Assembly: GCA_963808455.1 (NCBI GenBank)
Contig: CAWEHT010000226.1
Coordinates: 1 to 26,068, forward strand
Direction: 5' to 3'
DNA: 26,068 nt
Source: CAWEHT01 sp963808455
Lineage (GTDB): Bacteria > Chloroflexota > Anaerolineae > CG2-30-64-16
Both the position numbers and the translations under genes were made by a program. Of the stretch, positions 16,603 through 24,237 are shown piece by piece; the first letter of the stretch is position 1, and each line of letters begins with the position of its first letter. Below the pieces are notes generated by a model. The model saw nothing but the letters and a program-made list of their open reading frames with translations, was not told the origin of the DNA and made no database searches.

Positions 16603-17766
16603 ATGATCTATGATTTCGATTGCCACGTCGAACGCCGTGCGACCGACAGCGTCAAATGGCAACACTATGGCCCGGACGTGCTGCCGCTCTGGGTCGCCGA
16701 TATGGATTTCCGCTCGCCCGAGCCGGTGATCGAGGCACTGCATCGGCGGGTCGCCCATGGCATCCTGGGCTACGGCACCGAGCCGCCGGGCCTGCGCGAC
16801 GTCGTCGTCGAGAGGCTGGCCAGACTATACGGCTGGCGCGTCGGTCCGGAAGCGCTGCTCTTCGTGCCCGGTGTCGTGGCCGGCTTCAATTGGGCCTGCC
16901 GCCAGTTGGCTGATCCCGGCGACGGCGTGCTGGTCCAAACACCGGTCTATCCGCCCATGCTGACCGGCCATACGCACCTCGGCTTGAGCCGGCAGGAGAT
17001 GGAGCTTACCCGCGGGCCCGAAGGCCGATACACGGTCAACATGGAGGCTTTCGAGGCCGCCCTGAGGCCCGAGACCCGCCTCTTTATGTTGTGCAACCCG
17101 CACAACCCGGTTGGGCGAGTCTTCAGCCGCGCCGAGCTGTCGGACATGGCCGAAGCATGCCTCCGGCACGTTATCACAATCATTTCCGATGAGATCCACT
17201 GCGACCTGATCTTCCCGGGCCATCGCCACCAGCCCATCGCCGCCATTGACCCGTCGATTGCGCAACACACAGTCACTCTCATGGCCCCCAGCAAGACTTA
17301 CAACATCGCCGGGCTTCACTCCTCGGTCGTGATTGCGGAAAACCCGGCGCTGCGGGCACGCCTGGAGCGCGGCCTGCACGAGCTTATGGGCGGGGTGAAC
17401 ATCCTCGGCCTGGTTGCAGCACTCGCAGCCTACCGAGATGGGCAGACCTGGCTCGATGAAGCGCTGGCCTACCTCACGGGCAATCGGGACTTCCTCGCGC
17501 AGTACGTGCGCGAGCAACTGCCTGGCCTCGCGATGGGCGTTCCCGAGGCAACCTACCTGGCCTGGCTGGATTGCCGGCAATCCCAAATCCCGGGCGATCC
17601 GTTCCGCTTCTTCCTGGACGAGGCTCGCGTGGCCCTGAACGACGGCGCGTCTTTTGGCCAAGGCGGCAAGGGATTCGTGCGGCTAAACTTCGGCTGCACG
17701 CGCGCCGTGCTTTCTGAAGCGCTGGATCGCATGCGGGAAGCTTTGCAGAAGGTCGATCATCAGTAG
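16603..17766 (+). CDS. MalY/PatB-type PLP enzyme (cystathionine beta-lyase-like)
   Basis: Intact 387-residue fold-type I PLP enzyme. The N-terminal signature LPLWVADMDFRSPEPV, HGILGYGTEP, CNPHNPVGRVF, ISDEIHCDLIF and APSKTYNIAGLHSS (Lys231 binds PLP) are those of the MalY/PatB C-S lyase group, which cleave cystathionine or related thioether amino acids to pyruvate, ammonia and a thiol. The family also contains aminotransferases, so the exact reaction is open. The ATG at 16603 has no ribosome site. It lies 7 nt after an extended -10 (TGG-TACCAT), which suggests a leaderless mRNA. It is divergent from the threonine aldolase, another amino-acid PLP lyase. Confidence 0.88.
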   Translation: MIYDFDCHVERRATDSVKWQHYGPDVLPLWVADMDFRSPEPVIEALHRRVAHGILGYGTEPPGLRDVVVERLARLYGWRVGPEALLFVPGVVAGFNWACRQLADPGDGVLVQTPVYPPMLTGHTHLGLSRQEMELTRGPEGRYTVNMEAFEAALRPETRLFMLCNPHNPVGRVFSRAELSDMAEACLRHVITIISDEIHCDLIFPGHRHQPIAAIDPSIAQHTVTLMAPSKTYNIAGLHSSVVIAENPALRARLERGLHELMGGVNILGLVAALAAYRDGQTWLDEALAYLTGNRDFLAQYVREQLPGLAMGVPEATYLAWLDCRQSQIPGDPFRFFLDEARVALNDGASFGQGGKGFVRLNFGCTRAVLSEALDRMREALQKVDHQ

Positions 17767-17778
17767 GTGCAGGGGGAC

Positions 17779-17807
17779 GCTCCCGACATGAGGACCAGGG
17801 CGGGAGC
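17779..17807 (+). terminator. Hairpin after the MalY-like gene
   Basis: Perfect 7-bp stem GCTCCCG/CGGGAGC with a 15-nt loop, starting 13 nt after the stop codon at 17766. The loop is long and no T-tract follows, only CAAAATC. It is a plausible 3' end for the rightward gene and may also limit leftward transcription arriving from 18218. Confidence 0.35.
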
Positions 17808-17981
17808 CAAAATCGAAGGAAGATAGTCGCTGTCGCCGAAACCACATCGGAATGGGTGGCACGGCCAGCCGCGCGATACATATGCCTAAGTGGTGCGCAG
17901 GGCTCAGAATACACCGGGATAACGTCTACACAGGACCGCCCAGGGCTTCCTCCTCCTTCGCGGCCGATACTGCATCGACTC

Positions 17982-18218
17982 AGGGCCAATAGCAAGGCCC
18001 TCTTCCTCTCCCTCGGCGAACTCCCTCCTTCAGAGGTCGCTTCCTCTCCCTCGGCGAACTCCCTCCTCCAGGGGTCGCTTCCTCTTCCCTGGCGAACTCC
18101 CTCCTCCAGGGGGTACCGCCTCCTCCAGAGACGATCTTCTCATCCTGCACTGGTCTCTCGTGGTTCAAATCGCGAGAGCCCGACCCGACCACCCGTTACG
18201 GTTTTCTGCTGAGAAGAA
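17982..18218 (-). ncRNA. Candidate non-coding RNA with three GGA-loop hairpins
   Basis: This covers the core of the 659-bp gene-free stretch 17767-18425. Reading leftward from a consensus promoter, the transcript would contain a hairpin (18152-18180; stem GG-CTCTCG/CGAGAG-A-CC with one bulge), then three 38-nt tandem repeats, then a 6-bp hairpin AGGGCC/GGCCCT (17982-18001). Each repeat folds by pairing of the type CCCTGG/CCAGGG and shows AGGAGGGAGTT in the loop. Base changes between repeats mostly keep the pairing. The repeat unit is not a multiple of three, so a shared peptide is unlikely. GGA-rich loops recall RNAs that capture CsrA-type proteins or anti-Shine-Dalgarno sequences; neither is shown here. 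Confidence 0.5.
18003..18119. repeat. Three tandem repeats of about 38 bp
   Basis: Units at 18003-18040, 18041-18078 and 18079-18119. Units 1 and 2 differ at two positions in 38; unit 3 is more diverged and slightly longer. The core on + is GGCGAACTCCCTCCTCCAG. Units abut without spacers, so this is a tandem repeat and not a CRISPR array. Confidence 0.85.
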
Positions 18219-18225
18219 TGCGCAT

Positions 18226-18253
18226 ATTATACCGACCCTGTTGGGCTTGTCAA
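18226..18253 (-). promoter_or_regulatory. Strong leftward promoter with no protein gene behind it
   Basis: TTGACA (18248-18253), a 16-bp spacer and TATAAT (18226-18231) on the minus strand, both boxes consensus. Spacer length and boxes equal those of the two operator-bearing promoters, but the TTGGTATGATGACCA palindrome is absent. The start is expected near 18218, leading into the repeat region. No leftward gene follows before the convergent MalY-like gene. Confidence 0.7.
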
Positions 18254-18342
18254 ATTACGGATAACTACGTAGAGATGGGGAAAGCCCCTTGCTTGCGTCC
18301 AAGTGTGGGGACCGATTTCGCCCGCTTCTCCCGTTTGTAGTT

Positions 18343-18362
18343 GTGCTTGCTGACGCAAGCGC
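18343..18362 (+). other. Hairpin upstream of the ferritin/VIT1 gene
   Basis: Inverted repeat GCTTGC-TGAC-GCAAGC, extendable to 8 bp with a G-U pair, about 65 nt before the ATG. A weak -10 like TAGAAT (18375-18380) follows it, so it could be a protein-binding palindrome of the iron gene's promoter. No Fur or IdeR consensus was recognised. Confidence 0.25.
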
Positions 18363-18425
18363 GCCGGACCAGCATAGAATCCAGGCGACGATGAAATCAC
18401 CATCCAGAGCATAAGGAGGGGCACG

Positions 18426-19559
18426 ATGGGGCAGGCCACCCCGGATCCTGGCGCGTGGCGCGCCAACTGGCAACGCGAAATTGAAGGTGCCTACCTGTAC
18501 GGCGAACTGGCCAAGGCAGCACGGACGCCCCAGGTTAGACAGGCTCTCGGCCAAATGGCGGCGCAAGAGTTCGAGCACGCGCATATCTGGGCCAAGCACT
18601 TGCAGGGAGCCGGGGTCCAGGCCAGGCAACCGCAGCCCGACTTGCGTATCCTGCTGGTCGCATGGTTGGGGCGTTTGCTTGGCGCCGAGTCGGTCTTGGG
18701 CTTGCTCATCAACGACGAGGTGAGCGACATCGCCAGCTACGCCGTGCAAGCCGAAGAGCTTGGCGATGCCGAAACGTACCGGCGCGTGCTGGCCGACGAG
18801 ACCGCTCACGCGCGTGCCCTCGCCGCCCTTCGTAGCAAGGACCATCCCGAGCGCGGCGCCGCCGCGGTCGAGCCATGGCACCGCGGCCTGAGCGCCGGCG
18901 GCTTTCTGCGCGAGATCGTCTATGGGTTCAACGACGGTCTCACAGCCAACTTCGGGCTCGTGATGGGCGTTGTGGGGGCAGCCGTCAACAGCCACTTTAT
19001 TCTGGTGGCGGGGTTCGCCGGCATGCTCGCCGACGCGCTCTCGATGGCTGCCAGTGGCTTTCTCGCCGCGCGCTCAGAGCAAGAAGTACACCAGTATCAC
19101 CTCTCCCTGGAGAAGGCCGAACTCCAGCTTATGCCCGAGGAGGAACGCCTGGAGCTGGTGGCTTTCTACCAGCGCAAAGGGCTGACCCCCGATGAAGCCA
19201 GCATGGTAGCAACCCGGCTGATGCAGAAGCCCGACGTAGCCCTGGCTGAATTGACACGCGGTGAGCTGGGGCTCGACCCCGAGGAGCCGCAGAGCGCCCT
19301 ACAGGAAGGCGTCGTTACAGGCGTCGCCACCGGCCTCGGTGCGATCATTCCGATCATACCTTTCTTGCTGTTCAGCAGCAGCATCGCAGTGTGGGTTGGT
19401 GTCGGCATCAGCATGCTGGCGCACTTTGCGGTCGGCATGAGCCGTGCCATCTTTACCGGACGCCCTGCCATCCGCAGCGGTTTGGAAATGTTTGCCGTAG
19501 GGATGGGTGTGGCCCTCGCCACCTACTTGCTGGGCCTGTTGTTCGGCGTGAAGCTGTGA
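18426..19559 (+). CDS. Ferritin-like domain fused to VIT1 iron/manganese transporter (MbfA-like)
   Basis: A 377-residue two-part protein. Residues 10-140 are a rubrerythrin/ferritin-like four-helix domain with REIEGAYLYGELA, AAQEFEHAHIW and LADETAHARAL, supplying the Glu and His ligands of a di-iron site. Residues 155-377 are a VIT1/CCC1 domain: YGFNDGLTANFGLVMGVVGA, then several membrane helices, ending TYLLGLLFGVKL. MbfA proteins of this layout export iron and protect against iron/peroxide stress; vacuolar VIT1 relatives move Fe(II) or Mn(II). The ATG has AAGGAGGGG 5 nt upstream. The order ferritin-then-VIT1 and the length match MbfA, so the call is firm. The direction of transport is inferred from that family. 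Confidence 0.92.
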   Translation: MGQATPDPGAWRANWQREIEGAYLYGELAKAARTPQVRQALGQMAAQEFEHAHIWAKHLQGAGVQARQPQPDLRILLVAWLGRLLGAESVLGLLINDEVSDIASYAVQAEELGDAETYRRVLADETAHARALAALRSKDHPERGAAAVEPWHRGLSAGGFLREIVYGFNDGLTANFGLVMGVVGAAVNSHFILVAGFAGMLADALSMAASGFLAARSEQEVHQYHLSLEKAELQLMPEEERLELVAFYQRKGLTPDEASMVATRLMQKPDVALAELTRGELGLDPEEPQSALQEGVVTGVATGLGAIIPIIPFLLFSSSIAVWVGVGISMLAHFAVGMSRAIFTGRPAIRSGLEMFAVGMGVALATYLLGLLFGVKL

Positions 19560-19591
19560 GCTTGACCCTTGTTGAGCTTTTGGAGGGATGA

Positions 19592-19620
19592 ATTGCCAGC
19601 CCCCTGCGCCTGGAGTATAC
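19592..19620 (+). promoter_or_regulatory. Promoter of the glycosidase/propeller gene
   Basis: TTGCCA (19592-19597), a 17-bp spacer and TATACT (19615-19620). It lies inside what would be coding sequence if the upstream in-frame ATG at 19588 were used. This, with AAAGG before 19645, decides for the later start. The gene starts a separate transcript from the ferritin/VIT1 gene. Confidence 0.55.
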
Positions 19621-19644
19621 TTCGGCCTGGAGCAGGGGAAAGGC

Positions 19645-22413
19645 ATGACCAGACGCAAGCAGCGTATCGCAGTCATGGCAATCGCCATTGTCGTGGTTGC
19701 CGGGCTTCTCGGCGCCGGCCTGTACCTGTTCAGCCGTCCACCCGCGTTGCCATGGGCCGTTTCCGGGGTTCCTGAAGACGCTCGCGCCGCGGCCGTGGCG
19801 GCTCTCACCGCGGCCGCGTATTCGCCGGAAGGCAACATAGTGTGGGCCGGGGGCAGGCCTGGCTGGCAAGCACCCGGGCGCTATCGCCTCTTCTTCGCTG
19901 CCCCGACCCCCGGCGGCGAGCCAAAGGTTTACGTCGCCGACGTTGCCGTTGACGGCACAGACCACCTGCGCCTTACCCCTCGCGTTGCCAAGCTCACCGG
20001 CACAACCGAAGGCGCGGAGCGCGCCCTGGTCGCGGGTGACAGGTGGGTTGCCTTTGCCACGGCCGTGGGCGGCAACTACCAGAGCCTCACCTGTGTGCTG
20101 CTCGCCGATCAGGCCCAGCAACAAGTCTACGCACTGGCAAACCCGGATGAAAGCCTTCATCTCACCTGGCAAGCCGGGACCGCGCTCCTTGAGGTGATGC
20201 CTGCCGGCCAACCTGCCGCCGAAATCGATGCGGCAGCGAGCCGCGTGGTTTCCGGAGGCCAGGAACTGGCGTACTTGCCTGTCACCGCCAGCCAGAATGC
20301 CTTGCTGCCCGACCTGGTCAGCAGAGTGCGCAAACTGCCCGGCGTTGGGCCAGAGAAGATCGCTTTTCTCGAAAATGTCTTCTTCACGGCCCAAGACCAT
20401 GTGGAGCGATGGTTGTACGGCGCGCGGGCCAACGGGCTGCCGCCAGAGGTCACAGCCGTGCCGATTGCAACCCAGCTCATCGCGCCGGCCCTCGCGGAAG
20501 TTCCCAGCCCCGGCCCTCCTCTGCCTGCCAGGCCGGCCGCGGCACAGGTCGCCTCAGAACCCTCTCCCACAGGGCAGCCGATGCTGACCGTCGCACCGGC
20601 CGTTCGAGCTGGCGCGGCCTTATCGTCTCAGGCGACCATGGCAACGGTTACAACCGCCGCCTCGCCCACTCTCCAGGCGCCGCCACCTCCGGTCGGCAGC
20701 CAGCTCGTCCCATCCCCGACCCAGCCTCCGGCCGGCAGCATGCTGGCCTACGGCATCCGGCGCCGAACTACTGTGAAGCCCGATCCCGAGCGGCCCTATG
20801 CCGAGGTCGAGCTGATCGATATCGACCCAACGCTGCTGCAGGTCAAGATGATACCGGGTACGGCCGAGCCGCAGCCGACGACGGGGCTGATCGGCACAGG
20901 CGTGATCCCCATGGAGGACCGGGCCAGCCTGGTGGCAAGCTTCAACGGCGGCTTTGCGGCCATGCATGGCGCCTACGGCATGATGGTCGATCGCAAGGTA
21001 TATCTGCCAGCTCGCAGCGGGATAGCTACTCTGGCGGTATATGAGGACGGATCGATCCGCATGGGCACCTGGGGCACGGATCTCGTCCAGACGCCGGACA
21101 TGATCTCTTATCGCCAGAACTGCCCACCGCTGATCGAGCATGGGGTTATCACGGCCGAGACGGGCAAGCTAACCTTGTGGGGGCTGTCGGTCTCGAACGC
21201 GGTTTACCTGTATCGCTCGGGGCTTGGCATGACCGCCGGCGGCCATTTGATCTACGCCGCCGGCAAAAGCCTCTCAGCTTATACCCTGGCGCGGGCCCTG
21301 CAGGCGGCCGGTGCCGTTTACGCCATGCAGCTCGACGTTAACGAATATCACGTGGCGTTCATCACCTACAGCGTGCAAACGGCAACGGATGGCGGCACGC
21401 CGATCGTGACGGGGCAGAAGCTGCGCGACGATATGCACGGCTTCGACAGCTTCTTCCTGCGTCCTTGGCCGCTCGATTTTTTCTATCTCCTGCGCCGGCC
21501 GAGCCCGTTGGCCAATCCGGTGCGCTTCCCCGCCACGACCACAGAGGCCGCCCGCTCGACAAAAGAGACGGGCATCGTCGCGGGCCTGCCGGGGCAGCTG
21601 GCCTTTGCTTCAGACCGCGGTGGCAGTTGGGACCTCTACACCCTGCGGCCCGGCCAACCGGCCACGCTCCGGCGGCTAACGCAGGACCCGGCAGGTGCGC
21701 TTTATCCGTCGTGGAAACCGGGCGGGACAGCTCTTGCCTTCACCTCTCGTCGCGGTGGCAACTCGAATATCTACATCATGGACATTCAAACTCTGGCCAT
21801 CGGCCAGATGACCAGGCTGCCCTCTGAGCAATGGGCGCCGGCATGGTCACCCGGCGGGGTAATCGCCTATCAGTCCGACCGCAACGGCCAATCTGACATC
21901 TACCTGGCCAGCCCCGACAGGAGTGGCGAAACACGCCTGACTCAGTGGCAGGGCAACAACGAGGCACCGCACTGGTCACCCGACGGCAAGCAAATAGTCT
22001 TTGACTCCGACCTGGACGTGGCACAGCCGGTCCATGCCTCGATCAACGTCTATATCATGAACTCTGACGGCAGCAACCCCCACCGCATCGCCGATCATGG
22101 TGAATCGCCTGCCTGGTCTCCGGATGGTAATCGCATCGCCTTCCAGGGTCTGCGCGGCGGCCACTGGCAGATTTGCGTCGTCAATCCGGATGGCAGCGGC
22201 TATCGGCAGCTCACGACGGGTGACTACGATGCGCGTTATGCCACATGGTCACCTGACGGCCACTGGCTGGCGTTCGCCGGCGACCGCGACGGGCATTGGG
22301 AGCTGTTCGTGATGCCGGTGGATGCGCCACCGCCAGACCTCGCCGGCCTCGACTACCCGCTTCGCCTGACCACGAGCGCCGGCGACAGTTCATACCCGGC
22401 ATGGGGGCCCTGA
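19645..22413 (+). CDS. Membrane-anchored phosphodiester glycosidase (NAGPA-like) fused to a TolB-type beta-propeller
   Basis: A 922-residue protein exposed outside the membrane. Residues 9-29 form a signal anchor. Residues 30-290 are a domain of unassigned fold, and 290-365 are a Pro/Ala/Thr-rich linker. Residues 365-625 resemble the NAGPA/DUF2233 domain: ASFNGGFAAMHGAYGMMVD, then a second half with MQLDVNEYH. In classic enzymes that last motif is D-G-G; the Asp is kept but the Gly pair is not, as in a variant subgroup. Residues 650-922 hold about six PD40/TolB propeller blades with repeated SWSPDG-type turns such as PHWSPDGKQIVFDSD. The propeller probably binds peptidoglycan, polysaccharide or protein. 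The domain combination is read directly; activity is not. The start was chosen from the promoter at 19592 and AAAGG. Confidence 0.85.
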   Translation: MTRRKQRIAVMAIAIVVVAGLLGAGLYLFSRPPALPWAVSGVPEDARAAAVAALTAAAYSPEGNIVWAGGRPGWQAPGRYRLFFAAPTPGGEPKVYVADVAVDGTDHLRLTPRVAKLTGTTEGAERALVAGDRWVAFATAVGGNYQSLTCVLLADQAQQQVYALANPDESLHLTWQAGTALLEVMPAGQPAAEIDAAASRVVSGGQELAYLPVTASQNALLPDLVSRVRKLPGVGPEKIAFLENVFFTAQDHVERWLYGARANGLPPEVTAVPIATQLIAPALAEVPSPGPPLPARPAAAQVASEPSPTGQPMLTVAPAVRAGAALSSQATMATVTTAASPTLQAPPPPVGSQLVPSPTQPPAGSMLAYGIRRRTTVKPDPERPYAEVELIDIDPTLLQVKMIPGTAEPQPTTGLIGTGVIPMEDRASLVASFNGGFAAMHGAYGMMVDRKVYLPARSGIATLAVYEDGSIRMGTWGTDLVQTPDMISYRQNCPPLIEHGVITAETGKLTLWGLSVSNAVYLYRSGLGMTAGGHLIYAAGKSLSAYTLARALQAAGAVYAMQLDVNEYHVAFITYSVQTATDGGTPIVTGQKLRDDMHGFDSFFLRPWPLDFFYLLRRPSPLANPVRFPATTTEAARSTKETGIVAGLPGQLAFASDRGGSWDLYTLRPGQPATLRRLTQDPAGALYPSWKPGGTALAFTSRRGGNSNIYIMDIQTLAIGQMTRLPSEQWAPAWSPGGVIAYQSDRNGQSDIYLASPDRSGETRLTQWQGNNEAPHWSPDGKQIVFDSDLDVAQPVHASINVYIMNSDGSNPHRIADHGESPAWSPDGNRIAFQGLRGGHWQICVVNPDGSGYRQLTTGDYDARYATWSPDGHWLAFAGDRDGHWELFVMPVDAPPPDLAGLDYPLRLTTSAGDSSYPAWGP

Positions 22414-22468
22414 CCCTGCAACCGCACCCAAGGCCGCGGCGCCACGGAGAGGGCCAAAGTATCGCTTG

Positions 22469-22477
22469 TGCTATAAT
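22469..22477 (+). promoter_or_regulatory. Extended -10 giving a leaderless transcript
   Basis: TGC-TATAAT (22469-22477) ends 7 nt before the ATG at 22485, so transcription would begin at or within a base of the start codon. No ribosome site or good -35 box is visible. Confidence 0.5.
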
Positions 22478-22484
22478 TGCTGAC

Positions 22485-24200
22485 ATGAAGTGGCCTTCCG
22501 CCTGGCTTGCGCGGCTGTTGGGTGGCTCGGGGCAGCAGAGCGTGTCGCTGCTGCACTCGCAGACCAGGCGGGCCACAGATCAGGCCGGGATGAACGGGAA
22601 GGCCTCCAGGCCTTACGATCGTAGAAGGCTGCTGAACGCCGCCCACGCAGCCACGTGCAGCCCCCCCAGCGGGGAGCCGTACTCCGGATTCACCACGCAG
22701 CGCGCCCGATGGGCAGTCGCTTCGGCGATAGCCCTCGTGCTCGTGTCGGCGCCTGCCGCCCTGGCGGCGAGCACCGCGACCGTCCAGTTCAGTGACGTCA
22801 CGTTCCAGACCTCGTTCCCGTCCGGCATTTCCTTCCATGCCCACGTGCAAAGCCAGGCGTCGCCCATAGAGGCCGCCTGGTTCGAATGCCAGGTGCCAGG
22901 TGACGCGGCCCCATACGGTGTTAACGTCCCGGTGACGCCGGCCCTGCAGCTCGAGTTGAGCTATGCGTGGGACCCTCGCCCTCTACGCCTGCCTCCGGGC
23001 GCTACCGTCGCGTGTCATTGGCAGGCCAGCGATGCCAAAGGCAACCTAGCCTCGAGCGACAGTACAACGGTTGACTACGAAGACACGCGCTTCAACTGGG
23101 ACAGGCTTCTAGACGGCGGCATAGAGGTCTGGTGGCACGACGCACCGGGCAGCCTGGGCTCCGAGGCGCTGGCCATCGCGCGGCAGGCGGCGGCGCGCCA
23201 GCAGACGTTCTTCCGAGCCAGCCAGCCGGTATCTGCCCGCATCATGCTCTACGATAGCCAGGCCGAGACCAGCGCCTGGGAGCCGGACTTGCCACCTTTT
23301 GTGGCCGCCCAGGCTTTTCCCGCCGCGGGTGTGGCGGTGGTGACGACGCAGCCGGCCGCCATCGAGGAAGCCTGGCTTCGTGCGGCCATCCCGCATGAGA
23401 TATCTCGACTATACTTCTACCACGCGTCTGCCAACCCGGCATCGCCTGCCCCAGAATGGCTGGCAGAAGGCCTGGCGCTCTACCAGGAGGGGGGCGACCA
23501 TGCCGACGAGCAACGGCTGCTGCAAGCAGCCGCCTTGGGCCGCCAGCTGCTGCCGCTTTCGGACTTGGCCGGAGAATTCGGGGACGATGAAGGGCGCGTG
23601 GCGGTCGGTGACGCAGAGGCCTGGAGCGCGGCCTCTTACCTGCTCCAACGATACGGCGCCGATCGGCTCCTGGCCTTACTGCACGCCTACCGTTCCGGCC
23701 AGGCGACGCCACAGGCGTTCGCCTCGGCGATCGGCAGGCCGCCCGCTGCTTTTGAAGATGATTGGCTCGCCTGGATTGGCGTTCCTCTTGCCTGGCGGGC
23801 CACGCCCGGCACGCCGGTAGCCGCCGCGCCCGCCCAACCGGCGACCGCTGGTGGCCCGGCCTCATCCGGTGGAGGCGCCGCCCGCTCCTTGCAATATGCG
23901 ACCCAGCCAACGCCCGCAGCCTCTCCAGCCTCGCCGGTGCCTGCCGAAGGGGCGGCTCCGGCAGGGGCAGCTTCCACAAGGACAGGGCCGACGCCCGCCC
24001 TGCCAGGCACAGGGCCGGCTGATACAGGTAGGGCAGGGGCGGGCGAGCACACTCTCGGGAGCCTCGGGCAAACAGCCTTAGCCCTGTTGGGCCTGGCTCT
24101 GTTGCTTGGCGTGGCCGCAACCTTGCTGCCCAGGTTTTCGGCTTGCGCGCGACGGCATGCAGATGGGCTCCACGGACCTCCAGGCGGGGGGACAAGATGA
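22485..24200 (+). CDS. Peptidase-MA-like secreted/anchored protein with degenerate HExxH motif
   Basis: A 571-residue surface protein. A long N-terminal extension precedes a hydrophobic signal segment (about residues 76-95, ending APAALAAS). A beta-rich domain follows, then a peptidase-MA-like domain around 205-425. The zinc motif reads HEISR (His304-Arg308) instead of HExxH, so the second zinc-binding His is Arg. The downstream EWLAEGLALY is kept, with Glu328 as the usual third ligand. A Pro/Ala-rich stalk (about 445-520) and a C-terminal membrane helix (526-548) complete it. It is probably a pseudo-enzyme or binding protein. The start at 22485 rests on the leaderless promoter. A later ATG at 22590 would shorten the odd N-terminus but also lacks a ribosome site. 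Confidence 0.7.
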   Translation: MKWPSAWLARLLGGSGQQSVSLLHSQTRRATDQAGMNGKASRPYDRRRLLNAAHAATCSPPSGEPYSGFTTQRARWAVASAIALVLVSAPAALAASTATVQFSDVTFQTSFPSGISFHAHVQSQASPIEAAWFECQVPGDAAPYGVNVPVTPALQLELSYAWDPRPLRLPPGATVACHWQASDAKGNLASSDSTTVDYEDTRFNWDRLLDGGIEVWWHDAPGSLGSEALAIARQAAARQQTFFRASQPVSARIMLYDSQAETSAWEPDLPPFVAAQAFPAAGVAVVTTQPAAIEEAWLRAAIPHEISRLYFYHASANPASPAPEWLAEGLALYQEGGDHADEQRLLQAAALGRQLLPLSDLAGEFGDDEGRVAVGDAEAWSAASYLLQRYGADRLLALLHAYRSGQATPQAFASAIGRPPAAFEDDWLAWIGVPLAWRATPGTPVAAAPAQPATAGGPASSGGGAARSLQYATQPTPAASPASPVPAEGAAPAGAASTRTGPTPALPGTGPADTGRAGAGEHTLGSLGQTALALLGLALLLGVAATLLPRFSACARRHADGLHGPPGGGTR

Positions 24201-24237
24201 TCGGGGCCCGCTCCGATTGAGCTCGAGGCCAACACCT

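Noticed and set aside
18003..18119. CRISPR-like short repeats
   Set aside because: The units directly abut, without unique spacers, and no cas gene is present.
18106..18130. T-box-like AGGGGGTACCGCC on the plus strand
   Set aside because: It resembles the T-box antiterminator core AGGGTGGTACCGCG, but no specifier stem or terminator follows and the next plus-strand gene is an iron protein. It is better explained as the edge of the 38-bp tandem repeats.
18152..18180. tRNA-like GGTTCAAATC
   Set aside because: It looks like a T-loop, but the flanking bases do not form a 5-bp T-stem in register and no acceptor or anticodon arm is present. It is the loop of a different hairpin.
17980..18192. 70-residue minus-strand reading frame through the repeats
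   Set aside because: It is low-complexity Gly/Arg/Glu with no ribosome site. The repeat length is not divisible by three, so the frame is not preserved between units.
19588..19644. Upstream ATG of the glycosidase/propeller gene
   Set aside because: A TTGCCA-17-TATACT promoter lies inside this stretch and a ribosome site precedes the ATG at 19645, where a normal signal anchor begins.
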